From JBCCFW01 sp039029535 (GTDB lineage: Bacteria; Acidobacteriota; JBCCFW01), in NCBI GenBank assembly GCA_039029535.1, contig JBCCFW010000022.1, positions 1 through 63,414 on the forward strand: a stretch of DNA of 63,414 nucleotides. The letters run 5' to 3'. A program made the position numbers and the translations under genes. The notes under the pieces are model-generated. The model worked only from the letters and a program-made list of their open reading frames with translations. It was not told the origin of the DNA and made no database searches. Positions 1 through 8,080 of this stretch are shown piece by piece (the first letter of the stretch is position 1; every line of letters starts with the position of its first letter).

Positions 1-1
1 C

Positions 2-340
2 ACCCTCGACCTGCCCGACAGCGTCCCTGAGGAGCACCGGGCCGCGCTCGAGGAAGCCGGTCGTGGCTGCCCCGTGTGCCGAAGCCTGTCGAACGAGATG
101 GAGGTCGACGTCACGTTCCGCTGGACCGCTCAGGTCGCCTATCCCGGACCGTTCATGAGTGTTCGTCGCGAGTGGCCGGATACGCTAGCCGAGAAGTGCG
201 CACGTAGCCGTGAGGGCCGGAGGCGTGCTTGGCGGCACGTTGAGGACCCGAGGGGCGAGTACGCCCTTCGCAGGCAGCGGATCTGGTCACGCAGCAGGAG
301 ACTCATGAACTGTCTGGGCCTGGGAGAACCACCCGCGTGA
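2..340 (+). CDS. OsmC-like protein, C-terminal part (partial)
   Basis: The reading frame is open from the left edge of the window and stops at TGA 338-340. Its first 40 residues resemble the C-terminal end of OsmC/Ohr-type peroxiredoxins: a DLPD segment, an EEHRAALEEAG helix, a CPVCRSLS segment at the usual place of the second redox cysteine, and a closing strand EMEVDVTF. OsmC proteins reduce organic hydroperoxides in the cytoplasm. After that strand the frame runs on for about 70 Arg-rich residues not expected for the family, and its end overlaps the convergent SprT-like gene by 38 bp. Either the protein has an unusual tail or a frameshift near 120 hides the natural stop. The N-terminal half lies outside the window. 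Confidence 0.5.
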   Translation, partial: TLDLPDSVPEEHRAALEEAGRGCPVCRSLSNEMEVDVTFRWTAQVAYPGPFMSVRREWPDTLAEKCARSREGRRRAWRHVEDPRGEYALRRQRIWSRSRRLMNCLGLGEPPA

Positions 341-869
341 CGATGAGCCGGCCCTCGCGGCCGGCCTCGACGCAGGTCCGACAGCGCCAGGCCCGCACGA
401 CTCGACCGCAGGGTCGACGCACGCGACAGACCGGACACTCGTGCAGGTAGACGTAGCGATGCCGTCGGCGCCGGGGTCGCGGTCGTGATCGCTGGGCGGC
501 CGGAAGGTCGGCCACGGGGATGCGGGCCCTCGGCGTGAACCCGGCCGCCGCCATGAGCGACCGCCACTCGGCTCCGTGGGGAGCGACGTCCATTCCGTGG
601 AGAGCCGCCGCGGCCAGGTGCGCGAGCTCGTGACAGAGGACCTCCGGCAGCAGGCCGGCGTCGTCCTCGAACAACCACGACGCGAGCCGAACCCGCCCTC
701 CGCCGGGGTAGCAACGGCCCAGCGAGCGGGTCATCCGCGTGCTCGACTCGATCCGGACCTCGTCGGCCAGCTCCGGCAGGCCCCAGCCGGCGAGCCAGTC
801 CCGGGCACGCTCTCGCAGCTCCTCAGGGAGTTGCTGCCAGTCCGACTCGGGCACGACGACCTCGCTCAA
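303..869 (-). CDS. SprT-like zinc metalloprotease
   Basis: This 188-residue protein has a zincin core: the HELAH motif at residues 80-84 supplies two zinc-binding histidines and the catalytic glutamate, followed by a helical segment with HGMDVAPHGAEW. Near the C-terminus a zinc-ribbon-like pair CPVC (145-148) and CRTC (163-166) is separated by a basic stretch. HExxH followed by a CxxC...CxxC ribbon is the SprT/Spartan-like architecture, linked in eukaryotes to proteolysis of DNA-protein crosslinks; the bacterial role is not settled. It has no signal peptide, so it should be cytoplasmic. It is divergent from the giant protease gene that starts 100 bp away. Confidence 0.8.
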   Translation of the reverse strand: MSEVVVPESDWQQLPEELRERARDWLAGWGLPELADEVRIESSTRMTRSLGRCYPGGGRVRLASWLFEDDAGLLPEVLCHELAHLAAAALHGMDVAPHGAEWRSLMAAAGFTPRARIPVADLPAAQRSRPRPRRRRHRYVYLHECPVCRVRRPCGRVVRAWRCRTCVEAGREGRLIVTRVVLPGPDSS

Positions 870-969
870 GGGACGGAGGGAATGGGTCGACGATAACCCC
901 GATCACTCTTCGGAACACGCCTCGTCGCCCGAGCTGTCATCATCTCCATCCCCCCGCCGGAGCGCCTCG

Positions 970-3900
970 ATGACCCGTCTTCCGTCGTCCCCGTTCTCCT
1001 TCACTCTCCTGATCGCCGCCGGGTTCGTCTCGTTCGGCCTCACGGCCCCCGTCAGCGCGGCTCCCCGCGCCTGGCAGGACCTGAGCTCGGCCGCTGCGCT
1101 GGGCGCGCCCCGCATCGAGACCACGCGGCAGCGCTTGCTCCGTCTCGACCAGGCCGCGTGGACCGAGTGGCTGACGACGGCGCCCCGCGAGGGAGGCGAC
1201 GATGCGCTCGTCATCGAGCTGCCCTTCCCCGACGGCCGCTCGCAGCGCTTCGCCATCACCGAGTCGCCCATCCTCGCGCCGGCTCTGGCCGCTCGCTACC
1301 CACGGATCCGAACCTGGGTCGGTCGCGGCATCGACGACCCCCACGCCACCGCTCGGCTCGACTGGACGACGGCCGGCTTCCACGCCTCGGTGCTCTCCCC
1401 GCAGGGCACGGTGTTCATCGACCCGTACCGCCGGAATGACCGCGATCACTATCAGTCCTACTTCAAGCGGGACCTGGTCGTGGACGAGACCCTGCGCCCC
1501 GCCTGCGGCGGCGTCTGGCAGCGCGACGGTGAGACCGAGGCGGCGCCAGCTCCCCGCTTGCTCAGAAGCGGCGCCCGACCCAAGGCCGGCGAGGGTGGTC
1601 CCGTGTTCGGTCGTTTCCTGCGGACCTACCGACTGGCGGTGGCCACCACCGGCGAGTACGCGGCCTTCCACGGCGGCACCGTGCCCGACACGCTCGCCGC
1701 CATCGTCACGACGATGAACCGGGTCAATCAGATCTACGAGCGCGACCTCGCGGTGCGCTTCGAGCTCATCGCCGACAACGACCTCGTCATCTACACCGAT
1801 CCGGACGCCGACCCCTACACGAACGACAACCCGAACGCGCTCATCAACGAGAACATCGACAACCTGACCGCCGTTCTCGGTCTCGACGCCTTCGACATCG
1901 GCCACGTCTTCAGCACCCAGGGCGGCGGGCTGGCCGGCTTCGTCATCTGCGAAAACGACAAGGCCGCCGGCGTGACGGGCATCGGCACGCCCGAGGGCGA
2001 CCCCTTCGACATCGACTACGTGGCCCACGAGATCGGTCACCAGATGCACGGCAGCCACACCTTCGACAACTGCGGTGGCAACTCGGCGGCCGACGGTTAC
2101 GAGCCGGGCAGCGGTTCGACGATCATGGCCTACGCCGGAATCTGCGGGGCCGACTTCAACCTCCAGCGCAACTCCGACGCGATGTTCCACTCGTTCAACG
2201 TGTTCGAGGAGATGGGCGTCACCGCTCACGAAGGCATCGGCTCGACCTGCGGTCGGGTGACCGAGACCACCAACCATCCCCCGGTCACCGCGGTGAGCGA
2301 GCTCGCCCAGACCATCCCGCGCAACACGCCCTTCGAGCTCACCGGCTCCGCGGTCGATCCCGACGGTGACTCCCTGACCTACTCATGGGAGGAGTACGAC
2401 ATCGGCGGCGGCACCTCCCCAGACGATCCGCTCGCACCGGTCTTCTTCCGCTGCTGGCCTCCCACCGACAACCCGACGCGAGTGTTCCCTCGCCTCGAAG
2501 ACCTCGTCGCCAACACCACCGTCGTCGGTGAGGTTCTCCCCGACGTCGACACGCTCATGAACTTCCGTCTCACGGCGCGCGACAACCGCACCGACGGCGG
2601 CGGCACGAGCTGTGCCGAGCTTCAGCTCCAGGTCACCACGGCAGCCGGCCCCTTCCTCGTCACCGACCCGAACGTCGCCGAGACGTGGACCGAGGGCGAC
2701 ACCGAGACGATCACCTGGGACGTCGCCGGGACCGACGCCGATCCGGTGGGCTGCGCCACCGTCGACATCTGGCTGTCGCTCGACGGCGGCTTCACCTACC
2801 CCGTGCTCCTGGCGACGGGTGTTCCCAACGACGGCATGGACATGGTGACGGTCCCCAACGAGCCGACGACCACCGCTCGCATCAAGGTCAAGTGCGCGAC
2901 GGGTGTCTTCTTCGACATCTCCGACGAGGACTTCGTCATCGTCGGTCGTCCCGACTTCCGCCTGCTGGGTCCGGCGTCGCTCCGCTCCTGTGCGGATCTC
3001 GACGTCGAGCTGGACCTCGAGCTGGAGGCTCTCCTCGACTTCTCCGAGGAGGCGACGCTGGCCGTCGTCGGTGACCCGGGCGGAACGCCTGGCTTCTCCG
3101 ACAACCCGGTGACCGTCCCCGCGACGAGCCGGCTCACCGTCGCGGGCGTGCGCGCGGGTCTTCACGAGTTCGAGGTGACGGCCACCGCGGGTGGCGAGAC
3201 CCGGTCGTTGAGCCTGAGCCTGCAGGTCGACCCGGCTCCGGACGCGGGCCCCTCGCTGCTCGAGCCCACGCTGCGCGCCCGGGACATCGACGTCCGACCA
3301 CGTCTGACCTGGGAGCCCGTCGACGGCGCGGTGAGCTATCTCGTCGAGCTGTCGGAGACCGACGACTTCTCCACGCTGCTGACCTCCGCCACGGTGTTCA
3401 CGCCGTACTTCGAGCCGATGACCCTGCCGTTCTCCATCGAGGTGTTCTGGCGGGTGCAGGCGAACACGAGCTGCGGTCAAGGCCAGCCCACCCAGCGCTC
3501 GTTCTTCACCGCCGTCGAGCCTCCCTGCCAACGCACGGTCGAGGACATCCCCGACGACGGCGCGACGGTGGGCCTCACTCAGGGTGTCGACGTGGCGATC
3601 ACGGGCGAGCTCGTCGACCTCGACGTCGATCTCATGATCAACCACACCTGGGTCGGCGACCTCGAGGTCCGCCTGAGGCACGTCGACAGCGGGACCGAGG
3701 TGGCCCTCATCGATCGGATCAACGATGGCGGCTGTCGTCGCAACAACATCGACGCGGTGCTCGACGACGCGGCGGCCACGTCGGTGCAGACCGAGTGTCC
3801 TCGTGGCAACCCGACCGTCAACGGGACGTTCATGCCAGCCGAGACTCTGGCCGCCTTCAACGGCCTGGACTTCTCGGGTCGTTGGGAGCTCACCGTGCTC

Positions 3901-4701
3901 GACCACGGCGCCGACGAGCTCGGCAGCCTCGTGAGCTGGTGCTTGCTCCCGACCTTCGTGCCGGAGCCGGACGCCGACGTCGACGGCATCCCCGACGTGG
4001 ACGACAACTGTCCGATGACGGAGAACCCGGACCAGGCCGACTCCGATGGCGACGGACCGGGTGATGCTTGCGACAACTGCCTGATGGTCGCCAACGCCGA
4101 CCAGGCCGACGTCGACGGCGACGGACCGGGCGATGCCTGTGACAACTGCCTCATGGTCGAGAACACGGACCAGGCCGACGTCGATGGCGATGGGCCGGGC
4201 GATGCCTGCGACAACTGTCCGATGGACGCGAACGCCGACCAGGCCGACCTCGACGCAGATGGTGAGGGCGACCCCTGCGACCTCGATCGCGACGGGGACG
4301 GGTTCGACAACGACCTCGACTGTGCTCCCGACGATGCCGGTGACGGTGAGCCGACGCCGGCCGTGGCCGAGCTCCGGGTCGCGCTGGATGCGGGTGATGA
4401 CGTGCTGCTCACCTGGCTCGACGTGCCGACCGGTCTCGAGGCTGGCGAGGGTGCCTACGTCGTCACGCTCGGCGACCTGGCCGAGCTGCGATCGACGGGT
4501 GGCTTCGGTGGCGCCTGCGGCTTCGTGGGCACGCTCGACCCGCAGGTCGTCGTGACCGCACCTCTTCCGGCCGACGAGCTCGGTCGTTACTTCCTCGTGC
4601 AGGGACGCAACGACTGTGGCGCCGGTGCGCTCGGGGAGCCGACGGACGCGGGCGCTGCCCGGGCCGGCCTCGACTGGGAGTCGCTCCCGGCCTGTCCGTG
4701 A
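970..4701 (+). CDS. Secreted M12B-like metalloprotease with P-domain and thrombospondin type 3 repeats
   Basis: A 1243-residue exported protein. The ATG at 970 is chosen because it opens directly onto a signal peptide (residues 1-30: basic start, hydrophobic core, ending VSA-AP). A pro-region of about 180 residues comes first. The reprolysin-like zinc site HEIGHQMHGSH is at 353-363 and is followed by an IMAYAG Met-turn, as in metzincins. Ig-like beta domains follow. Residues about 858-992 form a proprotein-convertase P-domain (GDLEVRLRH, LNGLDFSGRWELTV-type motifs). Four calcium-binding thrombospondin type 3 repeats occupy 1012-1103, before a C-terminal beta region. It is probably a secreted or surface degradative protease. 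The upstream extension of the frame lies antisense to the SprT-like gene and is not believed. Confidence 0.85.
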   Translation: MTRLPSSPFSFTLLIAAGFVSFGLTAPVSAAPRAWQDLSSAAALGAPRIETTRQRLLRLDQAAWTEWLTTAPREGGDDALVIELPFPDGRSQRFAITESPILAPALAARYPRIRTWVGRGIDDPHATARLDWTTAGFHASVLSPQGTVFIDPYRRNDRDHYQSYFKRDLVVDETLRPACGGVWQRDGETEAAPAPRLLRSGARPKAGEGGPVFGRFLRTYRLAVATTGEYAAFHGGTVPDTLAAIVTTMNRVNQIYERDLAVRFELIADNDLVIYTDPDADPYTNDNPNALINENIDNLTAVLGLDAFDIGHVFSTQGGGLAGFVICENDKAAGVTGIGTPEGDPFDIDYVAHEIGHQMHGSHTFDNCGGNSAADGYEPGSGSTIMAYAGICGADFNLQRNSDAMFHSFNVFEEMGVTAHEGIGSTCGRVTETTNHPPVTAVSELAQTIPRNTPFELTGSAVDPDGDSLTYSWEEYDIGGGTSPDDPLAPVFFRCWPPTDNPTRVFPRLEDLVANTTVVGEVLPDVDTLMNFRLTARDNRTDGGGTSCAELQLQVTTAAGPFLVTDPNVAETWTEGDTETITWDVAGTDADPVGCATVDIWLSLDGGFTYPVLLATGVPNDGMDMVTVPNEPTTTARIKVKCATGVFFDISDEDFVIVGRPDFRLLGPASLRSCADLDVELDLELEALLDFSEEATLAVVGDPGGTPGFSDNPVTVPATSRLTVAGVRAGLHEFEVTATAGGETRSLSLSLQVDPAPDAGPSLLEPTLRARDIDVRPRLTWEPVDGAVSYLVELSETDDFSTLLTSATVFTPYFEPMTLPFSIEVFWRVQANTSCGQGQPTQRSFFTAVEPPCQRTVEDIPDDGATVGLTQGVDVAITGELVDLDVDLMINHTWVGDLEVRLRHVDSGTEVALIDRINDGGCRRNNIDAVLDDAAATSVQTECPRGNPTVNGTFMPAETLAAFNGLDFSGRWELTVLDHGADELGSLVSWCLLPTFVPEPDADVDGIPDVDDNCPMTENPDQADSDGDGPGDACDNCLMVANADQADVDGDGPGDACDNCLMVENTDQADVDGDGPGDACDNCPMDANADQADLDADGEGDPCDLDRDGDGFDNDLDCAPDDAGDGEPTPAVAELRVALDAGDDVLLTWLDVPTGLEAGEGAYVVTLGDLAELRSTGGFGGACGFVGTLDPQVVVTAPLPADELGRYFLVQGRNDCGAGALGEPTDAGAARAGLDWESLPACP
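4003..4278 (+). repeat. Four tandem 69-bp units encoding thrombospondin type 3 repeats
   Basis: Four consecutive 69-bp units each encode a 23-residue block of the form DNCP/LM..N.DQAD.DGDG.GD.C. Asp-rich loops of this type bind calcium and stiffen the stalk of extracellular proteins. The middle two copies are nearly identical at the DNA level, so the unit number could change by slippage or recombination. Confidence 0.85.
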
Positions 4702-4704
4702 CGG

Positions 4705-5244
4705 TCAGGCCGCCCCGCTGACTCGCTGAGTGAGCAGGGCGGTCTCGACCTCGGACCAGTCGACCACGTGCCGCACCCAGTCGGGAGCGGGCGTGGTCTG
4801 GTGGCCGAAGAGGTAGAGGTTCGCGACTTGACCTCGGAGGTGCCGGAGCACGTCCAGGCGGTCGTCGATGAAGTGCGTGATGCGAAGCTGCCGGCAATGC
4901 AGCCGCTTGTCCTCGCGACGCAGGCAGGTCCGCACGTGCTCGGGCGGAATGCCCGTCCGTCGGTGGAAGTCGTTCACCCGCATCCAACGCCGGGTTCGAC
5001 CGGCCACTCGCGGGCCACACTTCGAGACGATCCACGCACGACCCTCGAAGTCGTCGACCAGGCGGCTCAGCACCTCGAAGGCGCGTGGCACCGCGGGCGT
5101 GGCCATGGCCTGCTCCTCCCCTCCGCTGAGGAAGGACGTGTCGGCCCGACCGCTGGGATCGGCCGCCCCCATGACGACGCGACCGAAGTCGACTCCCAGT
5201 CGAGGCTCTCTCGGTTCTCGTTGCTTTCGTTCCTTTCGAGTCAT
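4705..5244 (-). CDS. HAD-like hydrolase family protein, function unknown
   Basis: The 179-residue protein begins with a short, very basic Lys/Arg tract, then LGVDFGRV (residues 16-23), reminiscent of the first HAD motif but with Gly in place of the second catalytic Asp. Later elements WIVSKCG, THFIDDR and LYLFGH fit HAD motifs II-IV. I recognise it as a small HAD-like family of unknown substrate. The missing second aspartate makes phosphatase activity doubtful. The ATG at 5244 is preceded by AAGGAG at a 7-nt spacing, which decides the start over an in-frame upstream codon. It is divergent from the LysR gene, whose regulator may control it. Confidence 0.7.
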   Translation of the reverse strand: MTRKERKQREPREPRLGVDFGRVVMGAADPSGRADTSFLSGGEEQAMATPAVPRAFEVLSRLVDDFEGRAWIVSKCGPRVAGRTRRWMRVNDFHRRTGIPPEHVRTCLRREDKRLHCRQLRITHFIDDRLDVLRHLRGQVANLYLFGHQTTPAPDWVRHVVDWSEVETALLTQRVSGAA

Positions 5245-5286
5245 GTCATTTCTCCTTGCGGAGAGAGTCGGGCCTCGATGGCTCAA

Positions 5287-5305
5287 CGAGAACTACACTT
5301 TCTCG
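5287..5305. promoter_or_regulatory. Inverted repeat in the HAD/LysR divergent promoter (candidate LysR operator)
   Basis: A perfect dyad CGAGAA-N7-TTCTCG lies in the 81-bp region between the divergent HAD-like and LysR genes. LysR-type regulators typically bind interrupted dyads of this size in the promoter they share with a divergent target, so this is a reasonable site for the adjacent regulator. A second, weaker pair (ACTA...TAGT) overlaps it toward the LysR start. Confidence 0.4.
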
Positions 5306-5325
5306 ATGAGCTATAGTTTCAGGCG

Positions 5326-6207
5326 ATGATTGAGCCTCGTTTGGATCTCGACTCGCTGCATGCCTTCCTGGTCTTCGCCGAGGAGTGCAACTTCACGCGG
5401 GCGGCAAGCCGACTCCATCTCTCGCAGCCGTCGCTGCACGTGAAGGTGAAGAAGCTCGGCGAGACCCTCGGGGTCGCGCTCTACGAGCGTCGCGGACGCC
5501 GGCTCCTCCTGACCCCGCATGGCGAACGACTCCTCGCCTTCGCCCGGGAGATGACGGCACGCGAGCGCGCCTTCCACGACGAGCTGCTCGGCGACGCCGC
5601 TGACGTCACGCCGGTCGTCCTCGCGGCCGGCGAGGGCGCCTTGCTGTACCTCCTGGCCGACGCGCTGAAGACGCATCGGGCCCGCAAGACGGCGGCCCCC
5701 CTCCGCATCCTGACCCGCGATGCACGGGGGACGCTGGACGCCGTCCGCCGAGGCGAAGCCCAGCTCGGAGTCGGACCCGTTCTCGACGATCCCGGCGACC
5801 TGGCTCACGAGCCACTGATCCGCGTCGGCATGCAGCTCGTCGTGCGCAACGATCACTCGCTGGCCAACCGCAAGAAGCTGAGGTTGGGTCAGCTCGACGG
5901 GCTCCCGCTCGTCATCCCGCCGCGGGGCCGCGCACACCGGGAGACGGTCGAGCGCGCGATGGCCGCCAACGACGCTCGACTCGACGTGGCGGTCGAGGCC
6001 GGGGGGTGGCAGCTCATGCTCCACTTCGCCAAGCAGGGCTTGGGTGCGGCGATCGTCAACGACTTCTGCCGACCACCGGCGGGAACCGTGGCGCTGCCTC
6101 TCCCCGAGCTACCCGGGCTCGACTACGAGCTCACCTGGAATCCGCAGGTCCACGGGCCGGGCGCTCGTCGGCTCGCGGACACCATCCGCCGGTCGGTGCA
6201 GTCGTGA
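5326..6207 (+). CDS. LysR-family transcriptional regulator
   Basis: The 293-residue protein has the standard LysR layout. An N-terminal winged helix-turn-helix spans residues 5-65 (LHAFLVFAEECNFTRAASRLHLSQPSLHVKVKKLG, then RRGRRLLLTPHG). A linker helix and a periplasmic-binding-protein-like effector domain of about 200 residues follow. LysR proteins usually respond to a small metabolite and regulate a divergent gene plus themselves. Here the divergent neighbour is the HAD-like gene, and downstream, 90 bp away on the same strand, lies the acyl-AMP ligase cassette. The inducer cannot be predicted. Confidence 0.9.
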   Translation: MIEPRLDLDSLHAFLVFAEECNFTRAASRLHLSQPSLHVKVKKLGETLGVALYERRGRRLLLTPHGERLLAFAREMTARERAFHDELLGDAADVTPVVLAAGEGALLYLLADALKTHRARKTAAPLRILTRDARGTLDAVRRGEAQLGVGPVLDDPGDLAHEPLIRVGMQLVVRNDHSLANRKKLRLGQLDGLPLVIPPRGRAHRETVERAMAANDARLDVAVEAGGWQLMLHFAKQGLGAAIVNDFCRPPAGTVALPLPELPGLDYELTWNPQVHGPGARRLADTIRRSVQS

Positions 6208-6297
6208 CTCCCCGGCTGCTCGCCTCATCGGGGCGGTGGTAGCCTCTCCGCCTCCCGGACCGAGTCGAGTCCGCGCAGCATTCAGCGAGTCGATCCC

Positions 6298-7830
6298 GTG
6301 TTCCTCGAGCACTCCGTCGGTCACCTGGTCGAGCCCCTCACCGGTCGACGCTGGGACCCTTCAGAGGTCCGACGTCAGGTCCTCGTCCGAGCCGCGGCCC
6401 TGGCTCGCGAAGGCGTCGAGCAGGGCGACCGGCTGTTCCTCCACCACGGCAACCGTCTCGAGATCTTCGCCGACCTCCTCGCCTCCTGGCGCCTCGGCGC
6501 CTGCCCCATCCCGCTCGACCGACGACTCACGCCGTATCAAGTGGGCGTGATGGCCGAGGCGGCGCAACCACGTCTTCACGTGATCGACGAGCAGGCATCG
6601 GACGAGCTCCGCGAGAGCTTCCGCGCCACCGAGGTCGAGACTGATGCGCTCGGAGAAGAAACGGTCGTCGCGGAGACGGAAGCGACACGCTCGCCCGTCC
6701 CACACCTCGACGACGAAGCGCTCATCCTGTTCACGTCGGGCTCGACGGGCGAGCCCAAGGGCGTCGTGCACACCCACCGCTCCCTGCGCGCGCGCTGGAG
6801 CTCGCTCGCCGGCGTCCTCGACCTGGAAGCCCACCGTCGCACGCTCTGCTTCCTGCCCACTCACTTCGGCCACGGACTCATCTGCAACGCGCTCTTCCCC
6901 TGGCTGCACGGACAGGACCTCTTCATCACGCCTCCGATGTCGCCCCTGCTCGCCCAGCAGCTCGGTCGGCTCATCGACGACCATCAGATCACCTTCCTGT
7001 CCTCGGTACCGTCGGCCTGGCGGCTCGCCCTGCGACTGTCGAAGGCTCCCGAGGGCGGCAGCCTGCAACGCGTCCACGTGGGCTCCGCTCCGCTGTCGGC
7101 CGCGCTTTGGTGCGACGTCCAGGCGTGGGCCGGCACGCGCGACGTCCGCAACACCTACGGCATCACCGAGACGGGGAGCTGGGTGGCCGGTCTCACCGAC
7201 CCCGACGTCACGCCCGAGGACGGGCTCATCGGTCATGGCTGGGGCAGTCGCATCCGCGTGCTGCGCACGACCGAGCCGAGCGATGCCCCTCCCGAAGACG
7301 TGACCTGCGAGGCCGGCGAGGTCGGTCAGGTCTGGCTCGACACGCCCGCCCTCATGCGCGGCTACTGGCAGCGTCCCGACCTCACCGACGCGGTCGTTCG
7401 CGAGGGCTGGTTCCTCACCGGTGACCTCGGCCTGCTCGACGAGCGGGGTCGTCTCCACCTCAAGGGCCGGGAGCGCGACGAGATCAACAAGGGCGGCACG
7501 AAGGTGCATCCCGCCGACATCGACGCGGTGGTCGAGCGCTTCGCGGGCGTCACCGACAACTGCGCCTTCGGTTATGCCGACCCGCTGCTCGGTGAGAACG
7601 TCGGCCTGGCGGTGGTCCTCGCCGATCACGATCGCGAGACCGTGCGCGGCCTGCACGCCTGGCTGGAGTCGCACCTCGCCGATCATCAACGACCCATGCG
7701 CTGGTATCTCCTCGACGAGATCCCCCGCACGAGCCGCGGCAAGATCAACCGCGCCACGGTCGAGAAGACCTGCGCCGAGCGTGACCCCCTCGACCTCCCC
7801 TCCTACCTCGGCGACGACTCCAGTGACTGA
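6298..7830 (+). CDS. AMP-forming acyl/aminoacyl ligase (DltA-like, loads the adjacent carrier protein)
   Basis: A 510-residue member of the ANL adenylating superfamily with GTG start. Diagnostic motifs appear in order: the P-loop ILFTSGSTGEPKGVVHTH (about 143-160), YGITE near 286, TGDLG near 375, and the C-terminal catalytic lysine in SRGKINR near 482. These enzymes activate a carboxylate with ATP and transfer it to a thiol. The next gene encodes an acyl carrier protein and overlaps by 8 bp, and an MBOAT gene follows, so the ligase probably charges that carrier in a DltA-like manner. The substrate (fatty acid, amino acid or other) cannot be read from the sequence. Confidence 0.87.
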   Translation: MFLEHSVGHLVEPLTGRRWDPSEVRRQVLVRAAALAREGVEQGDRLFLHHGNRLEIFADLLASWRLGACPIPLDRRLTPYQVGVMAEAAQPRLHVIDEQASDELRESFRATEVETDALGEETVVAETEATRSPVPHLDDEALILFTSGSTGEPKGVVHTHRSLRARWSSLAGVLDLEAHRRTLCFLPTHFGHGLICNALFPWLHGQDLFITPPMSPLLAQQLGRLIDDHQITFLSSVPSAWRLALRLSKAPEGGSLQRVHVGSAPLSAALWCDVQAWAGTRDVRNTYGITETGSWVAGLTDPDVTPEDGLIGHGWGSRIRVLRTTEPSDAPPEDVTCEAGEVGQVWLDTPALMRGYWQRPDLTDAVVREGWFLTGDLGLLDERGRLHLKGRERDEINKGGTKVHPADIDAVVERFAGVTDNCAFGYADPLLGENVGLAVVLADHDRETVRGLHAWLESHLADHQRPMRWYLLDEIPRTSRGKINRATVEKTCAERDPLDLPSYLGDDSSD

Positions 7831-8080
7831 CCCCACGAGCCGGGACGCTCGCCGCGATCAGCTCGTCCGCTTCCTCGCCTCGATCCAACGACCGGCCCGC
7901 CCGGTCGCGGAGCTCGGCGACGACGAGCATCTCATCGACTCGGGCGTGCTCGACTCGATGGCCATCCTGCAGGTCGTCATGCACCTCGAGCAGGTTCATG
8001 GAGTGGACCTGCTCGCCCGAGGAGTCGACCCCGCCAGCCTCACCTCCATCGGCGCCATCCTCGACGTCATCGAGGGCTGA
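7823..8080 (+). CDS. Acyl carrier protein
   Basis: An 85-residue four-helix carrier protein. The phosphopantetheine attachment site is the serine in LIDSGVLDSMAIL (Ser45, DSM context), with the typical acidic helix after it (LQVVMHLEQVHGVDL). The GTG at 7823 overlaps the ligase stop, and its own stop forms TGATG with the MBOAT start, so all three genes should be translationally coupled. It corresponds to DltC in the proposed acylation cassette. Confidence 0.85.
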   Translation: MTDPTSRDARRDQLVRFLASIQRPARPVAELGDDEHLIDSGVLDSMAILQVVMHLEQVHGVDLLARGVDPASLTSIGAILDVIEG

